The notes: generated from the sequence alone by a model not told the origin. A stretch of DNA of 64,000 nt from Rhodobacteraceae bacterium LMO-JJ12 (GCA_021555075.1 JAKGBX010000001.1:1798001-1862000), one strand, 5' to 3'; shown: positions 53,564 through 63,263, numbered from the stretch's first letter. Translations and numbers: made by a program.

Positions 53564-54130
53564 ATGTCAGACGAATTCATGCTGGATACCGATGATCTTG
53601 AACGCCGGATGCAGGGCGCAATTGCGGCGATGCGCACCGAGTTTGCCTCGCTCAGGACCGGGCGGGCCAGTGCGACGATGCTGGAACCGGTCATGGTGGA
53701 CGCTTATGGTCAGATGACACCGATCAACCAGGTGGGTACGGTCAACGTGCCAGAGCCGCGTATGGTCACGATCAACGTGTGGGACAAATCGCTGGTTCAG
53801 AAGGTTGAAAAAGCCATCATGAACAGCGGCCTCGGGATCAACCCGCAGACCAACGGCACGATCATCATGCTGCCGATCCCCGAATTGAACGAGGAACGTC
53901 GCCGCGAATTGAGCCGGGTGGCGGCGCAATATGCTGAACATGCCCGCGTGGCGGTGCGCAACGTGCGCCGGGACGGGATGGATCAGATCAAGAAGGGCAA
54001 GTCGGAGGCGCTCTTGGGTGAGGATGACCAGAAGTTCTGGGAAACCGAAGTGCAGGAATTGACCGACCGGTATATCAAGGCCGTGGACGAAAACCTGGAT
54101 ACCAAGCAAGCGGAAATCATGCAGGTCTGA
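53564..54130 (+). CDS. frr: Ribosome recycling factor
   Basis: RRF, together with EF-G, splits the post-termination ribosome. The 188-residue protein has the three-helix bundle residues [39 protein letters not shown], the domain II block [17 protein letters not shown], then [20 protein letters not shown]. An upstream in-frame ATG at 53531 is less likely because AGGAAAAT lies just before 53564. A 186-bp gap separates it from pyrH and shows no gene. Confidence 0.96.
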   Translation: MSDEFMLDTDDLERRMQGAIAAMRTEFASLRTGRASATMLEPVMVDAYGQMTPINQVGTVNVPEPRMVTINVWDKSLVQKVEKAIMNSGLGINPQTNGTIIMLPIPELNEERRRELSRVAAQYAEHARVAVRNVRRDGMDQIKKGKSEALLGEDDQKFWETEVQELTDRYIKAVDENLDTKQAEIMQV

Positions 54131-54151
54131 GCGGCCAAAAAGGGGCGGGCC

Positions 54152-54916
54152 ATGACCATGAAGACAGACGACATCGACACGCAGCAGCCTGCCGGGGTTG
54201 TTTCCGGTTCGGGGCTGGGGCCGCACCATGTGGCAATCATCATGGATGGCAATGGACGCTGGGCGCAGGCGCGCGGGCGTCCGAGGCTTTTTGGCCATCA
54301 CGCCGGAGCCAAGCGGGTGCGCGAGATCGTTGAGGCCTGTCCTGACCTTGGGGTGAAATACCTCACTATTTTTGCCTTTTCGACGGAAAACTGGAAACGC
54401 ACGCAGGTCGAGGTGGCGGGGCTGATGAGCCTGTTTCGCCGCTATATCACCAAGGAGGCGCGTGCGCTCAAGGAAGAAGGCGTGCGGGTGCGTTTCATCG
54501 GCGACCGGGTGCGGCTTGACCGCAAGCTGATCGCGCTGATGGATGAGCTTGAAGAATTGACCTCGGAGAATGACCGGGTGCATCTGACCATCGCGCTCAA
54601 TTATGGGGGGCGTGACGAGGTGGCACGCGCCACCAAGCGGCTGGCGCAGGATGTGGCAGCGGGGCGGCTGGACCCCGAAACGGTGGATGAAGAAACGCTT
54701 CCAAGGTATTTGGATACTTATGTTTTACCAGATCCTGATCTGGTCATCCGCACCAGTGGTGAAGCACGGATTTCCAACTTCCTTTTGTGGCAATCGGCCT
54801 ATGCCGAATATGAGTTCATTGATACGCTATGGCCCGATTTCTCGGCCGAGATTCTGGCCGGGTTGGTGCAGAGCTATGGCGCGCGGGACCGGCGGTTCGG
54901 GGGAGTGAAAAAATGA
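54152..54916 (+). CDS. uppS: Undecaprenyl diphosphate synthase (cis-prenyltransferase)
   Basis: This enzyme makes the C55 lipid carrier for cell wall synthesis from farnesyl diphosphate and IPP. The 254-residue protein has VAIIMDGNGRWAQARG with catalytic Asp, GHHAGAKRVREIV, YLTIFAFSTENWKR and LVIRTSGEARISNFLLWQ, all family signatures. It starts with an unusual ~25-residue polar N-terminal extension. Its TGA overlaps the cdsA start (ATGA). Confidence 0.95.
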   Translation: MTMKTDDIDTQQPAGVVSGSGLGPHHVAIIMDGNGRWAQARGRPRLFGHHAGAKRVREIVEACPDLGVKYLTIFAFSTENWKRTQVEVAGLMSLFRRYITKEARALKEEGVRVRFIGDRVRLDRKLIALMDELEELTSENDRVHLTIALNYGGRDEVARATKRLAQDVAAGRLDPETVDEETLPRYLDTYVLPDPDLVIRTSGEARISNFLLWQSAYAEYEFIDTLWPDFSAEILAGLVQSYGARDRRFGGVKK

Positions 54917-55710
54917 GCAAAAGGCGCGCCAAACCCGCAGAGGGACGCTGGGGCGATCTTGCGCCGCGCGTGATGTCGGGAATTGCGATGGTGGTTGTCG
55001 GTGCTTTGGCGATCTGGGCCGGAGGGTATGTTTTTGCCGCCCTTGGCGTGTTGATTGCGGGGTTGATGACCTGGGAATTGGTCTCGATGATCCGACCGGG
55101 TGACGCGAAGGCCGCGGTGCAGGAGGGCGTTGTAGCAGCGCTTGCGTTGGCAATCGCGCTTTTCGTGCCGGGCAGCATTGCGGCGATCATTCTGGGCGTT
55201 CTGTTGATCGTGTTGGTTGGGCGGACGGGGAAACATCCCTTGCTGACGGTGGCGTTTGGTGCGGGCATTTTCCTTGGCGCTTATGGGCTGGTCGGTTTGC
55301 GCAATGAGGCGGGGCTGCTCTGGACCTTGTGGTTGGTTGGTGTGGTGGTGGCGACCGATGTCGCGGGCTATTTTGCCGGGCGGATCATTGGCGGGCCGAA
55401 ATTCTGGCCCAGGGTGAGCCCGAAGAAGACATGGTCAGGCACTGTGGCAGGCTGGATCGCGGCGGCGGTTCTGAGTTGGTGGATGCAGGTGCAATATGGG
55501 CTGCCGATGTGGATCATTGCGGCCGGGGTGGGGCTTTCGTTTGCGTCGCAGATGGGCGATGCGGCGGAAAGCGCGCTTAAGCGGCGGATGAAGATCAAGG
55601 ACAGCTCGAACCTGATCCCCGGTCATGGCGGTGTGATGGACCGTTTTGATGCGATGATGGGGGCCTCGCTGGCGGTGGCGCTGGTGGGTGTTGTGATCGG
55701 GCTTTCATGA
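54913..55710 (+). CDS. cdsA: Phosphatidate cytidylyltransferase
   Basis: This integral membrane enzyme makes CDP-diacylglycerol from phosphatidic acid and CTP. The 265-residue protein has about eight hydrophobic helices and the signature SPKKTWSGTVAG with Mg-binding Asp in GDAAESALKRRMKIKDS and PGHGGVMDRFDAM. The ATG at 54913 shares bases with the uppS stop, and its own stop overlaps dxr, so translation is coupled along the series. Confidence 0.95.
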   Translation: MSKRRAKPAEGRWGDLAPRVMSGIAMVVVGALAIWAGGYVFAALGVLIAGLMTWELVSMIRPGDAKAAVQEGVVAALALAIALFVPGSIAAIILGVLLIVLVGRTGKHPLLTVAFGAGIFLGAYGLVGLRNEAGLLWTLWLVGVVVATDVAGYFAGRIIGGPKFWPRVSPKKTWSGTVAGWIAAAVLSWWMQVQYGLPMWIIAAGVGLSFASQMGDAAESALKRRMKIKDSSNLIPGHGGVMDRFDAMMGASLAVALVGVVIGLS

Positions 55711-56876
55711 GGCGGATTTCGATATTTGGCGCGACCGGTTCGATTGGCCAATCGACGATTGATCTGATCGCGCGGGATGCGGATGGGTATGATGTTGTTG
55801 CGCTGACCGGTGGGCGCAACATTGCGCTTTTGGCGGCGGATGCGATGCGCCTTGGGGCCGATCTGGCGGTGACGGCGCATGAAGAATTGCTCGGTGATCT
55901 GAAGGCGGCATTGGCCGGGAGCGGTGTTGAGGCGGCAGCCGGTGAGGCGGCTTTGCGAGAGGCGGGCGCGCGGCCGACCGATTGGGTGATGAGCGCGATT
56001 GTCGGCGCGGCAGGGCTGGCGCCGGGGATGGCGGCGTTGAAGCAGGGCGCGACGCTGGCACTGGCCAACAAGGAATCGCTGGTCACGGCGGGGCCGCTTT
56101 TGATGGCGACGGCGAAGGCGCATGGCGCGCGGGTTCTGCCGGTGGATAGCGAGCATTCGGCGGTGTTTCAGGCGCTGGTGGGTGAGGATATTGACGCGGT
56201 CGAGCGCGTGATCATTACCGCATCAGGTGGCGCGTTTCGCGACTGGCCATTGGAGGATCTGGCACGGGCAAGCGTAAAAGAGGCCAGCAGCCACCCGAAC
56301 TGGGATATGGGGCAAAGGATCACGATTGATTCCGCTTCTATGTTTAATAAAGCGTTGGAAGTTATTGAAACACGGGAATATTTCGGGTTTGAACCAGAGC
56401 AGATTGAAGTTCTGTTGCATCCTGAATCCTTAGTGCATTCGATGGTGGGTTTTCGCGATGGGGCAATCATGGCGCATTTGGGTGTGTCGGACATGCGCCA
56501 TGCCATCGGTTATGCGCTCAACTGGCCAGAACGGCGCGAATTGCCGGTTGAGCGGTTGGATCTGGCGCGCATTGGTCAGTTGAATTTTAGTGCACCCGAT
56601 CTGGTGCGCTATCCCGCGCTACGGCTGGCGCGAGAGGTGATGGCGCGGGGCGGTTTGGCGGGGGCGGTGTTCAACGCGGCCAAGGAAACCGCGCTGGACG
56701 GGTTCATTGCCGGTAAGATCAAATTCACCGATATGGTGGGGGTTGTGGAGGCCACTCTTGGGCAGGCAGAGTCCACAAGTGGCCATATTGATGCCGAAAT
56801 GACCCTTGATAACGTGGCCCGGGCCGACCAAATGGCTCGTAGGCAGGCAGAAGACATCATCGCGGCGCTCAACTAG
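55707..56876 (+). CDS. dxr: 1-deoxy-D-xylulose 5-phosphate reductoisomerase
   Basis: This is the second enzyme of the MEP isoprenoid pathway, NADPH-dependent. The 389-residue protein has ISIFGATGSIGQSTIDLI at the N-terminus, ALANKESLVTAGPLLM, VDSEHSAVFQAL (metal Asp and Glu), the flexible-loop ITASGGAFRDWPL and HPNWDMGQRITIDSASMFNK. It supplies IPP for UppS encoded two genes upstream. The ATG overlaps the cdsA TGA. Confidence 0.97.
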   Translation: MRRISIFGATGSIGQSTIDLIARDADGYDVVALTGGRNIALLAADAMRLGADLAVTAHEELLGDLKAALAGSGVEAAAGEAALREAGARPTDWVMSAIVGAAGLAPGMAALKQGATLALANKESLVTAGPLLMATAKAHGARVLPVDSEHSAVFQALVGEDIDAVERVIITASGGAFRDWPLEDLARASVKEASSHPNWDMGQRITIDSASMFNKALEVIETREYFGFEPEQIEVLLHPESLVHSMVGFRDGAIMAHLGVSDMRHAIGYALNWPERRELPVERLDLARIGQLNFSAPDLVRYPALRLAREVMARGGLAGAVFNAAKETALDGFIAGKIKFTDMVGVVEATLGQAESTSGHIDAEMTLDNVARADQMARRQAEDIIAALN

Positions 56877-56911
56877 GGCGCTGGTGGGAACATAAAGACA
56901 GGGCAGGTTTC

Positions 56912-58273
56912 TTGGATATTGCAGCACTTATTCCGCAGTTTGGCAGCGTTGCCTTGACGCTTGTCGCTTTTGTCGTGGCGCTTTCGGTTATTGTGGCGGT
57001 GCATGAATATGGTCATTACATCGTTGGCCGCTGGTCGGGGATCAAGGCCGAGGTGTTCTCGCTTGGGTTCGGTCCGGTGCTGTTTTCGCGGATGGATAAA
57101 CATGGCACGCGTTGGCAGTTTGCGGCGTTGCCGTTTGGCGGATATGTGAAATTTCTGGGTGATGCCAACGCGGCTTCTGCGGGGACGGACAACGAAGCGG
57201 TCGCCGAGTTGAGCGCCGAGGAACGGCGCCACACCATGGCAGGTGCGCCGTTGTGGGCGCGGACCGCCACCGTGGCAGCGGGACCGATATTCAACTTTAT
57301 CCTGTCGATTGTTGTATTTTTTGGCGTGATCATGACCCAGGGCGAGGCACGCGACCCGCTGACTGTGGGGGAGCTGCGTCCGTTGCCCGGCGTGGTGCAA
57401 GGGCTGGTGCCGGGCGACGAGTTGATTGCGATTGGCGGCGTGAAGGTGCCATCGTTTGACGACGCCGAATTGTTCCGCAGCTTTGGCGACGCCGTCCCAA
57501 TGGAACCGATACTGGATTATGTGGTGAGTCGTGACGGTCAGGAACGGATGGTGCAGGCGCCCTATCCCTATCCGCCGCTGATCACCCAGTTGACGCCGCA
57601 ATCCACGGCGTTCAGCATCGGGCTGGAAGCGGGCGATGTCATCACCCATGTGGACGGCACGCCGATCTTTGCCTTCAACCAGTTGAAAGAGCGCGTCGAG
57701 GGCGGCGCGGGCAAGCCGCTGCTGTTTAGGATCTGGCGGCCCACCGAGGCGGGGGGCGAAGAGTTGGAGTTTACCCTGGTGCCGCGTCGGGTGGATGAGC
57801 CGCAACGCGACGGCGGCTACAAGACCGAATGGCGCATCGGCATTGCCGGCGGGCTGATGTTTGAACCGGCGACGCAAACGCCGGGCATCGGCGAGGCGCT
57901 GGCGGGGAGCGTGACGCAGACCGGGCGGATCATCAGCGGTTCGATCTCGGGGTTGTGGCATATGGTGACCGGGGCGATTTCGAGCTGCAACATGTCCGGG
58001 CCGATCGGCATTGCACAAGTCAGCGGCCAGATGGCCAGCCAGGGCGCAGGGAGCTTTATCTGGTTTATCGCCGTGCTGAGCACTGCCGTGGGGCTTTTGA
58101 ATCTGTTTCCGATTCCGGTTCTGGATGGCGGGCATCTGGTGTTTTATGGCTATGAAGCGATTGCCGGGCGCCCGCCCTCGGAAAAGGCGTTGCGCATTCT
58201 GATGACGATCGGGATTACTTTTGTGCTGTCGTTGATGTTGTTTGCGCTGTCCAATGACCTGTTCTGCCCCTGA
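56912..58273 (+). CDS. rseP: Site-2 intramembrane metalloprotease RseP
   Basis: This protease cuts transmembrane segments of anti-sigma factors or leftover signal peptides. The 453-residue protein has the zinc motif HEYGH in AVHEYGHYIVGRW (about residues 30-42) and the C-terminal LDGGHLVFYGYEA that provides the third ligand. Two PDZ-like regions lie between (GDELIAIGGVKV and LEAGDVITHVDGTPI). The start is TTG at 56912 with GGCAGG upstream. The unusual TTG start may reduce expression. The gene is followed by a short microprotein gene and bamA. Confidence 0.94.
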   Translation: MDIAALIPQFGSVALTLVAFVVALSVIVAVHEYGHYIVGRWSGIKAEVFSLGFGPVLFSRMDKHGTRWQFAALPFGGYVKFLGDANAASAGTDNEAVAELSAEERRHTMAGAPLWARTATVAAGPIFNFILSIVVFFGVIMTQGEARDPLTVGELRPLPGVVQGLVPGDELIAIGGVKVPSFDDAELFRSFGDAVPMEPILDYVVSRDGQERMVQAPYPYPPLITQLTPQSTAFSIGLEAGDVITHVDGTPIFAFNQLKERVEGGAGKPLLFRIWRPTEAGGEELEFTLVPRRVDEPQRDGGYKTEWRIGIAGGLMFEPATQTPGIGEALAGSVTQTGRIISGSISGLWHMVTGAISSCNMSGPIGIAQVSGQMASQGAGSFIWFIAVLSTAVGLLNLFPIPVLDGGHLVFYGYEAIAGRPPSEKALRILMTIGITFVLSLMLFALSNDLFCP

Positions 58274-58414
58274 GTGTTGAGCGGTGGGGCGGCCGGGAGG
58301 GCGCCTGCTGCTGTTTTGCCACAATTCGTGACACATTCTTGCCTTAATTGGAGCCGAACTTTGGCCACAATCACTGTGCATTCCTGAGCCAGGCCAAATC
58401 TCAAGGTGTGGAAC

Positions 58415-58540
58415 ATGGATACTATTCACAACGGATATCGCGGGCTGAGCCTGCTCTGGACCCTCAACTGGGACCGCATTCTTTATGTTTTTACCATTGT
58501 CGCGGCGCTTCTGGCCGGTGCGTGGTTGGGTTCTCTCTGA
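58415..58540 (+). CDS. 41-residue single-pass microprotein
   Basis: The frame MDTIHNGYRGLSLLWTLN continues with WDRILYVFTIVAALLAGAWL and ends GSL, TGA at 58538-58540. A polar, aromatic N-terminus precedes a single hydrophobic helix with a small-residue GAWLG end. AAGGTGTGG lies 4-9 nt before the ATG, and a terminator follows within 40 bp, so the gene looks like a real short unit between rseP and bamA. I recall similar short MDT...GYRGLS proteins in other Rhodobacterales genomes, but this is memory only. The function is unknown; it may be a partner of envelope stress or outer membrane assembly proteins, by position. Confidence 0.65.
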   Translation: MDTIHNGYRGLSLLWTLNWDRILYVFTIVAALLAGAWLGSL

Positions 58541-58574
58541 TTGACAGTTGTTTTTGCGGGGCATGCCCCAACAC

Positions 58575-58610
58575 CAGGCGCCCATGATGTGGCGCCTGTT
58601 TTGTCTTTTT
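58575..58610 (+). terminator. Intrinsic terminator before bamA
   Basis: CAGGCGCC and GGCGCCTG form a perfect 8-bp stem with an 8-nt loop and are followed by TTTTGTCTTTTT. It ends the transcript from rseP and the microprotein, so bamA probably has its own promoter. Confidence 0.85.
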
Positions 58611-58669
58611 GACAAGCAGTGGTATTACCTTTAGTCAGACTCAAAAGGGGCGTCTGAGCGGGTAACGGA

Positions 58670-61096
58670 ATGACCAATAACAATCGAGGTCGCAAAACAG
58701 GCCTTATCGAGCAAAAAGTTTTCAAAAAAACTCTTATTGCGGGATTTATGTTCGCAATATCAACGACTTTCACGGCTCTGCCGCAGTCGGCGGAAGCGCA
58801 AAGTTATCGCTTTAGCAATGTGAGCATCGAAGGCAACAAACGCATCGAGGCAGGCACGATCCTGTCGTATGCGGGAATCGCCCGCGGTCAGACGGTCTCG
58901 GCCGGTGAACTCAACGATGCCTATCAGCGCATATTGGGCTCGGGTTTGTTCGAAAGCGTGTCGATTGAGCCACGCGGCGGGCGGCTTGTGATTGAGGTCA
59001 AAGAATTTCCGACGATCAACAAGATCAGCTTTGAAGGCAACAAGCGCCTGAAGGACGAGGATCTGGCGGGTTTCATCAACAGCCGATCGCGGCTGGTTTA
59101 CAGCCCGACCAAAGCAGAGCGTGACGCCGAAATCATCGCCGAGGCCTATAATCAGAATGGGCGGCTTGGTGCGCAGGTTTCGCCCAAGATCATTCGCCGT
59201 TCGGACAATCGGGTCGATCTGGTGTTCGAGATTTTCGAGGGCGGAAATGTCGAAGTGCAGCGCATCGGGTTCGTCGGGAACCAAGCCTATTCGGACAGCC
59301 GTTTGCGCCGGGTGCTTGAGACCAAGCAGGCCGGGCTGCTGCGCGCGCTGATCAAGAAGGACACCTTTGTCGAAGATCGTCTGCAATTTGACCAGCAGGT
59401 GCTGCGCGATTTCTATCTTTCGCGCGGCTATGTCGATTTCCGCATCACAGGCGTGAATGCCGAACTGGCGCGTGAGCGCAATGGCTACTTCGTGACGTTC
59501 AACGTCGAAGAGGGGCAGCAATTCCGCTTTGGTGGAATTACCACCGTCTCGGAGATGGAACAGGCGGATGCCGAAGAATTCCAGTCGATCCTGAGAGTTC
59601 GCCCAGGGGTCGTTTATTCGCCCAGCCTGGTGGAAAATTCGATTGCCCGGATGGAACGTCTGGCGATCAAGAAGGGCATAGATTTCCTGCGGGTCGAACC
59701 GCGGATTACCCGCAATGACCGTGACTTGACGCTGGATGTGGAATTCGTGCTGTCCAAGGGGCCGCGCATCTTTGTCGAACGTATCGACATCGAAGGCAAT
59801 GCCACCACGTTGGACCGGGTCGTGCGGCGCCAGTTCAAGGTGGTTGAAGGAGACCCCTTCAACCCGCGTGAGATCCGCGAAAGTGCCGAACGCATTCGTG
59901 CGCTTGGCTATTTCGAGAAGGCGGATGTGAATGCACGCGAAGGCTCAACGCCCGATCAGGTGATCGTGGACGTGGATGTGGAAGAAACAACCACAGGCTC
60001 TCTGACATTTGGCGGTTCATTCTCGACGGATAACGGTTTTGGTCTTGTGGCGCAGTTTCAGGAGAAGAATTTCCTGGGTCGCGGTCAGACGCTGAACTTT
60101 TCGGTATCTGGTGCAACCGACAACAGGGTCTATGGGCTGAACTTCACCGAACCCGCCTTTTTGGGCCGTGATGTCAGGTTCACGTTCAATATTGGCTATA
60201 CCACGACCGACAATTACAATTCGCTCTATGACACCGAGGTCGCCGAGTTCGGTGTAGGGCTTAACTTTCCGATCGGGGAGCGGGCGCGTCTTGGGCTGCG
60301 CTATGATCTGAACAGCACCCGGATCATGCATGACTATGAGGCTGATCTGACCGGCCCTCTTGGCGTTGGTCCTGCGGATGGCGTGCGCGATTGCACGCAA
60401 GATGGATCTTCAGCGTCCTGTCTCGGCGATATCATAGCGGGTGAAGCGGCGCAGGGAGATCTTTGGAAAAGCTCGTTGGGGTATACCTATAGTTTTGACA
60501 CGCGGCTCACCGGGCTTAACCCGAATGCGGGTATGCTGTTTGAATTCGGTCAGGATTTCGGCGGCGTTGGCGGTGATGTCAAATTTCTGAAAACTTCCGC
60601 ACGGTTGATCGGTCAGACCAAGATTCTTAACGAGGAAGTTACGCTTCGCGCGACTTTGGCGGGCGGGATGCTCAATACTTATGGCGGAAAGAACAGCCGG
60701 GTAACCGACCGTTTCCTCTATGGCAGCGATATTGTGCGTGGTTTTGCGTCTGATGGGATTGGTCCGCGCGAGATCGTTGCGGGCGAGGGCGTGAATGACG
60801 CGCTTGGCGGCAACATGTATGCCACGGCCAAGTTCGAGGCCGAATTCCCGCTGGGTCTGCCTGAGGAATACGGCATCACCGGCGGATTGTTCTACGATGT
60901 CGGCTCGGTTTGGGGGTTGGATGCGGTCAATGCAAACGTGGTGGGCGAGGATATGTCGCTGCGCCATGTCGCAGGGTTCTCGATCTTCTGGACCACGCCG
61001 ATCGGCCCGCTCAGGCTGAACTTCACCAAGGCGCTTCAGAAAGAAAGCTGGGACGAAGAGCAGCAGTTCGAGTTCACCATCAGAGCCGAATTCTAA
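58670..61096 (+). CDS. bamA: Outer membrane protein assembly factor BamA
   Basis: This is the core of the BAM complex that inserts beta-barrel proteins. The 808-residue protein has a signal sequence (TLIAGFMFAISTTFTALPQS-AEA), five POTRA domains across about residues 45-440 (for example YRFSNVSIEGNKRIEAGTIL and FVERIDIEGNATTLDRVVRR) and a C-terminal beta-barrel. The barrel carries the VRGF motif IVRGFASDGIGPRE at about residues 689-702. The last residues QQFEFTIRAEF end in Phe, as needed for outer membrane insertion. Skp and lipid A genes follow, tying the cluster to envelope building. Confidence 0.97.
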   Translation: MTNNNRGRKTGLIEQKVFKKTLIAGFMFAISTTFTALPQSAEAQSYRFSNVSIEGNKRIEAGTILSYAGIARGQTVSAGELNDAYQRILGSGLFESVSIEPRGGRLVIEVKEFPTINKISFEGNKRLKDEDLAGFINSRSRLVYSPTKAERDAEIIAEAYNQNGRLGAQVSPKIIRRSDNRVDLVFEIFEGGNVEVQRIGFVGNQAYSDSRLRRVLETKQAGLLRALIKKDTFVEDRLQFDQQVLRDFYLSRGYVDFRITGVNAELARERNGYFVTFNVEEGQQFRFGGITTVSEMEQADAEEFQSILRVRPGVVYSPSLVENSIARMERLAIKKGIDFLRVEPRITRNDRDLTLDVEFVLSKGPRIFVERIDIEGNATTLDRVVRRQFKVVEGDPFNPREIRESAERIRALGYFEKADVNAREGSTPDQVIVDVDVEETTTGSLTFGGSFSTDNGFGLVAQFQEKNFLGRGQTLNFSVSGATDNRVYGLNFTEPAFLGRDVRFTFNIGYTTTDNYNSLYDTEVAEFGVGLNFPIGERARLGLRYDLNSTRIMHDYEADLTGPLGVGPADGVRDCTQDGSSASCLGDIIAGEAAQGDLWKSSLGYTYSFDTRLTGLNPNAGMLFEFGQDFGGVGGDVKFLKTSARLIGQTKILNEEVTLRATLAGGMLNTYGGKNSRVTDRFLYGSDIVRGFASDGIGPREIVAGEGVNDALGGNMYATAKFEAEFPLGLPEEYGITGGLFYDVGSVWGLDAVNANVVGEDMSLRHVAGFSIFWTTPIGPLRLNFTKALQKESWDEEQQFEFTIRAEF

Positions 61097-61106
61097 GGGC
61101 ATCGGG

Positions 61107-61784
61107 ATGGCGCGCGGATCCATGAGAAGATCAGCGCCCCGGGGTGGATGGGCGCTTTTGCTGGTGGCGGCGTTGGGGCTGATGGCGGTCTTGCGTCCGC
61201 TCGCGGCACAAGAGCTAGGGCTGCCCAACAGCATAATTCTGGTGATTGATCCGGGGCGATTGTTTGCGCAGTCGCAATTCGGCCAGCGCATCAGTGAATC
61301 CATCGAAAATCAGGGGGCTGATCTGGCCGAGGAAAACCGGCGTATCGAGACGGAGTTGACGGTCGAGGAAAAGCAACTGACCAAGGAACGCCCGACGATG
61401 AGTCCGGAAGCGTTTCGCATCAAGGCTGATGCGTTTGATGCCAAGGTGCGCCAGATCCGCAGCGATCAGGAAGCCAAGGCCAACAGATTGGCGCAAGAGG
61501 GCGAAACAGCCGAGCGGCGGTTTCTGAGTGTGGCGCGCCCGGTTCTGGAGGAATTGATGGTGGAAAGCGGTGCTTCGGTGCTGCTTGATACGCGCTCGGT
61601 TCTGCTGAGTGCCGGGTCGGTCGATGTGACGCAAGAGGCTGTGCGCAGGATTGATGAGGTGATCGGCGACGGCAGCGCGATCAATCTGCCGACGCCGGAA
61701 ACGGCACCGGCACCCGCACCGGAAACCGTGCCAACACCCCTGGTTGACCCTGTCACGGAGCCGGAACCGGCACCGCAGGACTGA
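61107..61784 (+). CDS. skp: Skp/OmpH-type periplasmic chaperone
   Basis: This 225-residue exported protein has a signal peptide (WALLLVAALGLMAVLRPLAA) and then the Skp opening IILVIDPGRLFAQSQFG. A long coiled-coil region spans about residues 70-145 (ENRRIETELTVEEKQLTKER and following), and a return strand contains VLLDTRSVLLSAGSVDVTQ. An atypical Pro/Ala/Glu-rich tail of about 30 residues (TPETAPAPAPETVPTPL and following) closes it. It escorts unfolded outer membrane proteins to BamA, encoded 10 nt upstream. Similarity outside the fold is low, as usual for Skp. Confidence 0.85.
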   Translation: MARGSMRRSAPRGGWALLLVAALGLMAVLRPLAAQELGLPNSIILVIDPGRLFAQSQFGQRISESIENQGADLAEENRRIETELTVEEKQLTKERPTMSPEAFRIKADAFDAKVRQIRSDQEAKANRLAQEGETAERRFLSVARPVLEELMVESGASVLLDTRSVLLSAGSVDVTQEAVRRIDEVIGDGSAINLPTPETAPAPAPETVPTPLVDPVTEPEPAPQD

Positions 61785-62009
61785 CGGTTTGCGACATGGC
61801 ATTGCCCTGGCATTTGGGCGAAACGCCCGGCAGCGCCGCTTGCCCAGCGGCGAGCGAGTTGTTAAAGCGGTTTTACAGGCCCGCGGTGTCGTCATGGGGC
61901 ACAGCAGACGTCAGGAAGATTCGTTTTGGGCGGCGTGACTTGACCGGTTGGCGGGATGCGACCCGAAACAGGTGCAGACAGGGGAAGACCCCTCGGAAAA
62001 GGAGCCATC

Positions 62010-62471
62010 ATGAGTGAGTTACAGCGCGCGGATATCGGGCTTATCCAACGGCTTATCCCGCACCGCTATCCTTTCCTTCTGGTTGACCGGGTCGAAGATA
62101 TTGACGGATATCAGAGCGCACGCGGTATCAAGAATGTGACGATGAACGAGCCACATTTTCAGGGCCATTTTCCGGGCAAGCCGATCATGCCGGGAGTGAC
62201 CATCGTCGAGGCGATGGCGCAAACGGCGGCTGTGATGGTGGGCACGGCACTTGGCATGGAGGACCGCAACATGCTGGTCTATTTCATGTCGATCGACAAA
62301 TGCAAATTCCGCCGCATGGTGGTGCCGGGCGATGTGTTGGAGATGTTCTTGACGACGCTGCGCGGCAAGCCCGGCGGCAAGGTCTGGAGATTTGCAGGCA
62401 CCGCGAAAGTGGGCGACGAGATGGCCTGTGAAGTCGAGTTTACCGCAATGATGGACCTGCCCAAGGAGTGA
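62010..62471 (+). CDS. fabZ: 3-hydroxyacyl-ACP dehydratase FabZ
   Basis: This hot-dog fold dehydratase acts in fatty acid elongation. The 153-residue protein has [13 protein letters not shown], the catalytic His in [19 protein letters not shown] with Glu in the same helix, and [15 protein letters not shown] at 62010 follows AAAAGGAGCC. The ~225 bp between skp and fabZ hold no recognisable gene. It lies 5 bp before lpxA, as in many Gram-negative lipid A clusters. Confidence 0.95.
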   Translation: MSELQRADIGLIQRLIPHRYPFLLVDRVEDIDGYQSARGIKNVTMNEPHFQGHFPGKPIMPGVTIVEAMAQTAAVMVGTALGMEDRNMLVYFMSIDKCKFRRMVVPGDVLEMFLTTLRGKPGGKVWRFAGTAKVGDEMACEVEFTAMMDLPKE

Positions 62472-62476
62472 ACCGA

Positions 62477-63259
62477 ATGGGCGAGATTCACCCTTCTGCA
62501 ATTATCGAACCCGGCGCCGTGATCGGCGAAGGCTGTGAAATCGGGCCGTTTTGTCTGGTCGGGCCGCAGGTCAGGCTTGGGCGCGGAGTTCAACTGAAAC
62601 CGCATGTGGTTGTCACAGGCGATACTGAGATCGGTGACGACACGGTGATTTTCTCGTTCGCGGTGATTGGAGAGATCCCGCAGGACTTGAAATATGCCGG
62701 CGAGAAGACGCGGTTGATCATCGGGGCGCGCAACCGTATTCGTGAGCATGTGACGATGAATGTCGGCACCAAAGGCGGCGGCGGAGTTACGCGCGTCGGC
62801 GATGACGGGTTGTTCATGGCCGGGTGTCATGTGGCGCATGATGCGCAGGTCGGGAACCGGGTGATTATCGTCAACAATTCGGCCATTGCCGGGCATTGCA
62901 TCCTTGAGGATGACGTTCTGGTCGGCGGATTGTGCGGTATTCACCAGTTTGTGCGCATCGGGCGTGGCGCCATCATTGGCGCGCTGAGCATGGTGACCAA
63001 CGATGTGATCCCGCATGGATTGGTGCAGGGGCCACGTGGCGTTCTGGACGGGCTCAACCTTGTTGGGTTGAAGCGACGGGGCGTTTCGCGGGCTGACATC
63101 ACGGCGTTGCGCGCGGCGTTTCAGATGTTGGCGCAGGGCGAAGGCGCGTTTCAGGACCGTGCGCGTCGTCTTGGCGAGGAGACGACGAGTGAGTATGTGC
63201 GCCAGATCGTTGATTTTGTCACCGGCGCGTCCGACCGGTCGTTCCTGACACCGGGATAG
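62477..63259 (+). CDS. lpxA: UDP-N-acetylglucosamine acyltransferase
   Basis: This trimeric left-handed beta-helix enzyme carries out the first step of lipid A synthesis, adding a 3-hydroxyacyl chain from ACP. The 260-residue protein has the hexapeptide rhythm (IHPSAIIEPGAVIGEGCEIG, FCLVGPQVRLGRGVQL), the catalytic His in AGCHVAHDAQVGN, the HQFVRIG block, and a helical C-terminal domain. ATG 62477 with AAGGAG 8 nt upstream was preferred to GTG 62468, which overlaps the fabZ stop. Confidence 0.95.
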   Translation: MGEIHPSAIIEPGAVIGEGCEIGPFCLVGPQVRLGRGVQLKPHVVVTGDTEIGDDTVIFSFAVIGEIPQDLKYAGEKTRLIIGARNRIREHVTMNVGTKGGGGVTRVGDDGLFMAGCHVAHDAQVGNRVIIVNNSAIAGHCILEDDVLVGGLCGIHQFVRIGRGAIIGALSMVTNDVIPHGLVQGPRGVLDGLNLVGLKRRGVSRADITALRAAFQMLAQGEGAFQDRARRLGEETTSEYVRQIVDFVTGASDRSFLTPG

Positions 63260-63263
63260 GAAA

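Noticed and set aside
53398-53595. 65-residue frame between pyrH and frr
   Set aside because: No ribosome-binding site or family features; overlaps the frr start in another frame.
56873-58615. 580-residue minus-strand frame opposite rseP
   Set aside because: His/Arg/Pro-rich composition typical of an antisense shadow; rseP carries HEYGH and LDGGH motifs on the other strand.
61796-62017. 73-residue frame between skp and fabZ
   Set aside because: Arg-rich without motif and overlapping the fabZ start; reads like non-coding spacer.
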